Shown here: positions 5,847-6,312 of the stretch, piece by piece
Numbering within the stretch: position 1 is the stretch's first letter
How the letters are laid out: every line of letters begins with the position of its first letter
NCBI GenBank assembly: GCA_029861795.1
Contig: JAOTYS010000275.1
Coordinates: 1 to 6,312, forward strand
Direction of reading: 5' to 3'
DNA length: 6,312 bases
Origin: Gammaproteobacteria bacterium
GTDB taxonomy: Bacteria; Pseudomonadota; Gammaproteobacteria; Arenicellales; JAOTYS01
Notes under the pieces: model-generated
What the model was told of the DNA's origin: nothing
Seen by the model: the letters and a program-made list of their open reading frames with translations, nothing else
The model's database searches: none
Made by a program: the position numbers and the translations under genes

Positions 5847-6312
5847 CTAGGCTGCCGCTAACTCATCGCCGAAACGGGCAATTCGAGCCACAGTTTCTAC
5901 CAAATCTTGCTCCGTGGTGCGAGGATTAATAGTGCAAAGCCGCAGTGTCGTTCTCCCCGCTAGCACCGTGCTGCTGATCATGGCATAGCCATCCTTGATA
6001 CAGGTTTCCACAATACGTGCGTTAAGGGTATCTACGTCCTGGCATGACCGTACTGTCGGCGTGTATCGAAAACTCACGATACCAAGCTGCGCCGGCGTTA
6101 CAACTTCAAACACAGGGTACTCTCGCAACAACTTCTCGGCGAGCTCAGCATGGCGGATGCCGCGGTCTATTGCCTCGCGAATCGCGTTTAAACCAAACAC
6201 TTTTATCGTCATCCAAAGTTTCAAAGCGCGAAATCCGCGGGTCAGCTGAACGCCATAGTCGCACAAATTGACTTCCTGCTGATCCAGGCTGTTTACCGCA
6301 TCTTGCATGTAT
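5847..6312 (-). CDS. Group II PLP-dependent amino-acid decarboxylase (aromatic-L-amino-acid decarboxylase-like), C-terminal part, cut by the window edge
   Basis: The frame runs from the right edge to a TAG at 5847-5849, giving about 154 residues of a protein that starts outside the window. The stretch YGVQLTRGFRALKLW followed by a VFGLNAIREAI helix matches the start of the C-terminal domain of group II decarboxylases such as DOPA, tyrosine and tryptophan decarboxylases, where an RRFRALKLW-like motif is typical. Here the usual first arginine is a threonine (LTRGFR). The rest fits the small C-terminal domain, ending with LRLCTINPRTTEQDL. The PLP-binding lysine lies upstream, outside the window, so activity cannot be judged. 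Such enzymes convert an amino acid to the amine and CO2 in the cytoplasm. The gene converges on the amine oxidase with 47 bp between stops. An ATG at 6306-6308 is internal, not the start. The amino-acid substrate cannot be told; a cysteine-sulfinate, glutamate or diaminobutyrate-type member is less likely but possible. Confidence 0.85.
   Translation of the reverse strand, partial: YMQDAVNSLDQQEVNLCDYGVQLTRGFRALKLWMTIKVFGLNAIREAIDRGIRHAELAEKLLREYPVFEVVTPAQLGIVSFRYTPTVRSCQDVDTLNARIVETCIKDGYAMISSTVLAGRTTLRLCTINPRTTEQDLVETVARIARFGDELAAA

Overview
This is a bacterial stretch of chromosomal metabolic genes, most likely from a proteobacterium and possibly a gammaproteobacterium. The basis is indirect: the enzyme families present, Shine-Dalgarno (SD) sites spaced about 8 nt from GTG starts, and a short palindromic repeat of a kind I associate with proteobacterial genomes. 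Base composition looks fairly balanced with a mild G+C excess. No rRNA, tRNA, CRISPR array, transposase or phage gene is visible.

Layout. Positions 1-4131 hold three genes on the minus strand, read from right to left: a single-chain NDP-forming acyl-CoA synthetase (1960-4131), an acyl-CoA dehydrogenase (625-1791), and an M20-family metallohydrolase (starts at 611, runs off the left edge). The dehydrogenase and hydrolase are 13 nt apart and look translationally linked. Between the synthetase and the dehydrogenase sits a 139-bp transposase-less palindromic element (1810-1948). It has perfect 15-bp terminal inverted repeats and a 4-bp flanking direct repeat, and ends just upstream of the dehydrogenase SD. 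Positions 4132-4503 are a divergent control region with two clear dyad symmetries (4263-4279 and 4303-4321). To its right, on the plus strand, is a FAD-dependent amine oxidase of the PuuB/OrdL type (4504-5799). It converges on the C-terminal part of a group II PLP-dependent amino-acid decarboxylase (minus strand, 5847 to beyond the right edge).

How the genes may fit together. The left group can hydrolyse an amide or N-acyl compound (M20), activate the freed acid to a CoA thioester (synthetase) and introduce an alpha-beta double bond (dehydrogenase). The right group contains an amine-producing decarboxylase and an amine-consuming oxidase. A reasonable but unproven reading is a small catabolic locus for an amine or N-acylated amino compound, with the divergent promoters under shared control. 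The families themselves are ordinary. The observations most worth a second look are the palindromic element with its possible target duplication, the dyads in the divergent region and the gene combination. I see no clear new defence or mobile system.
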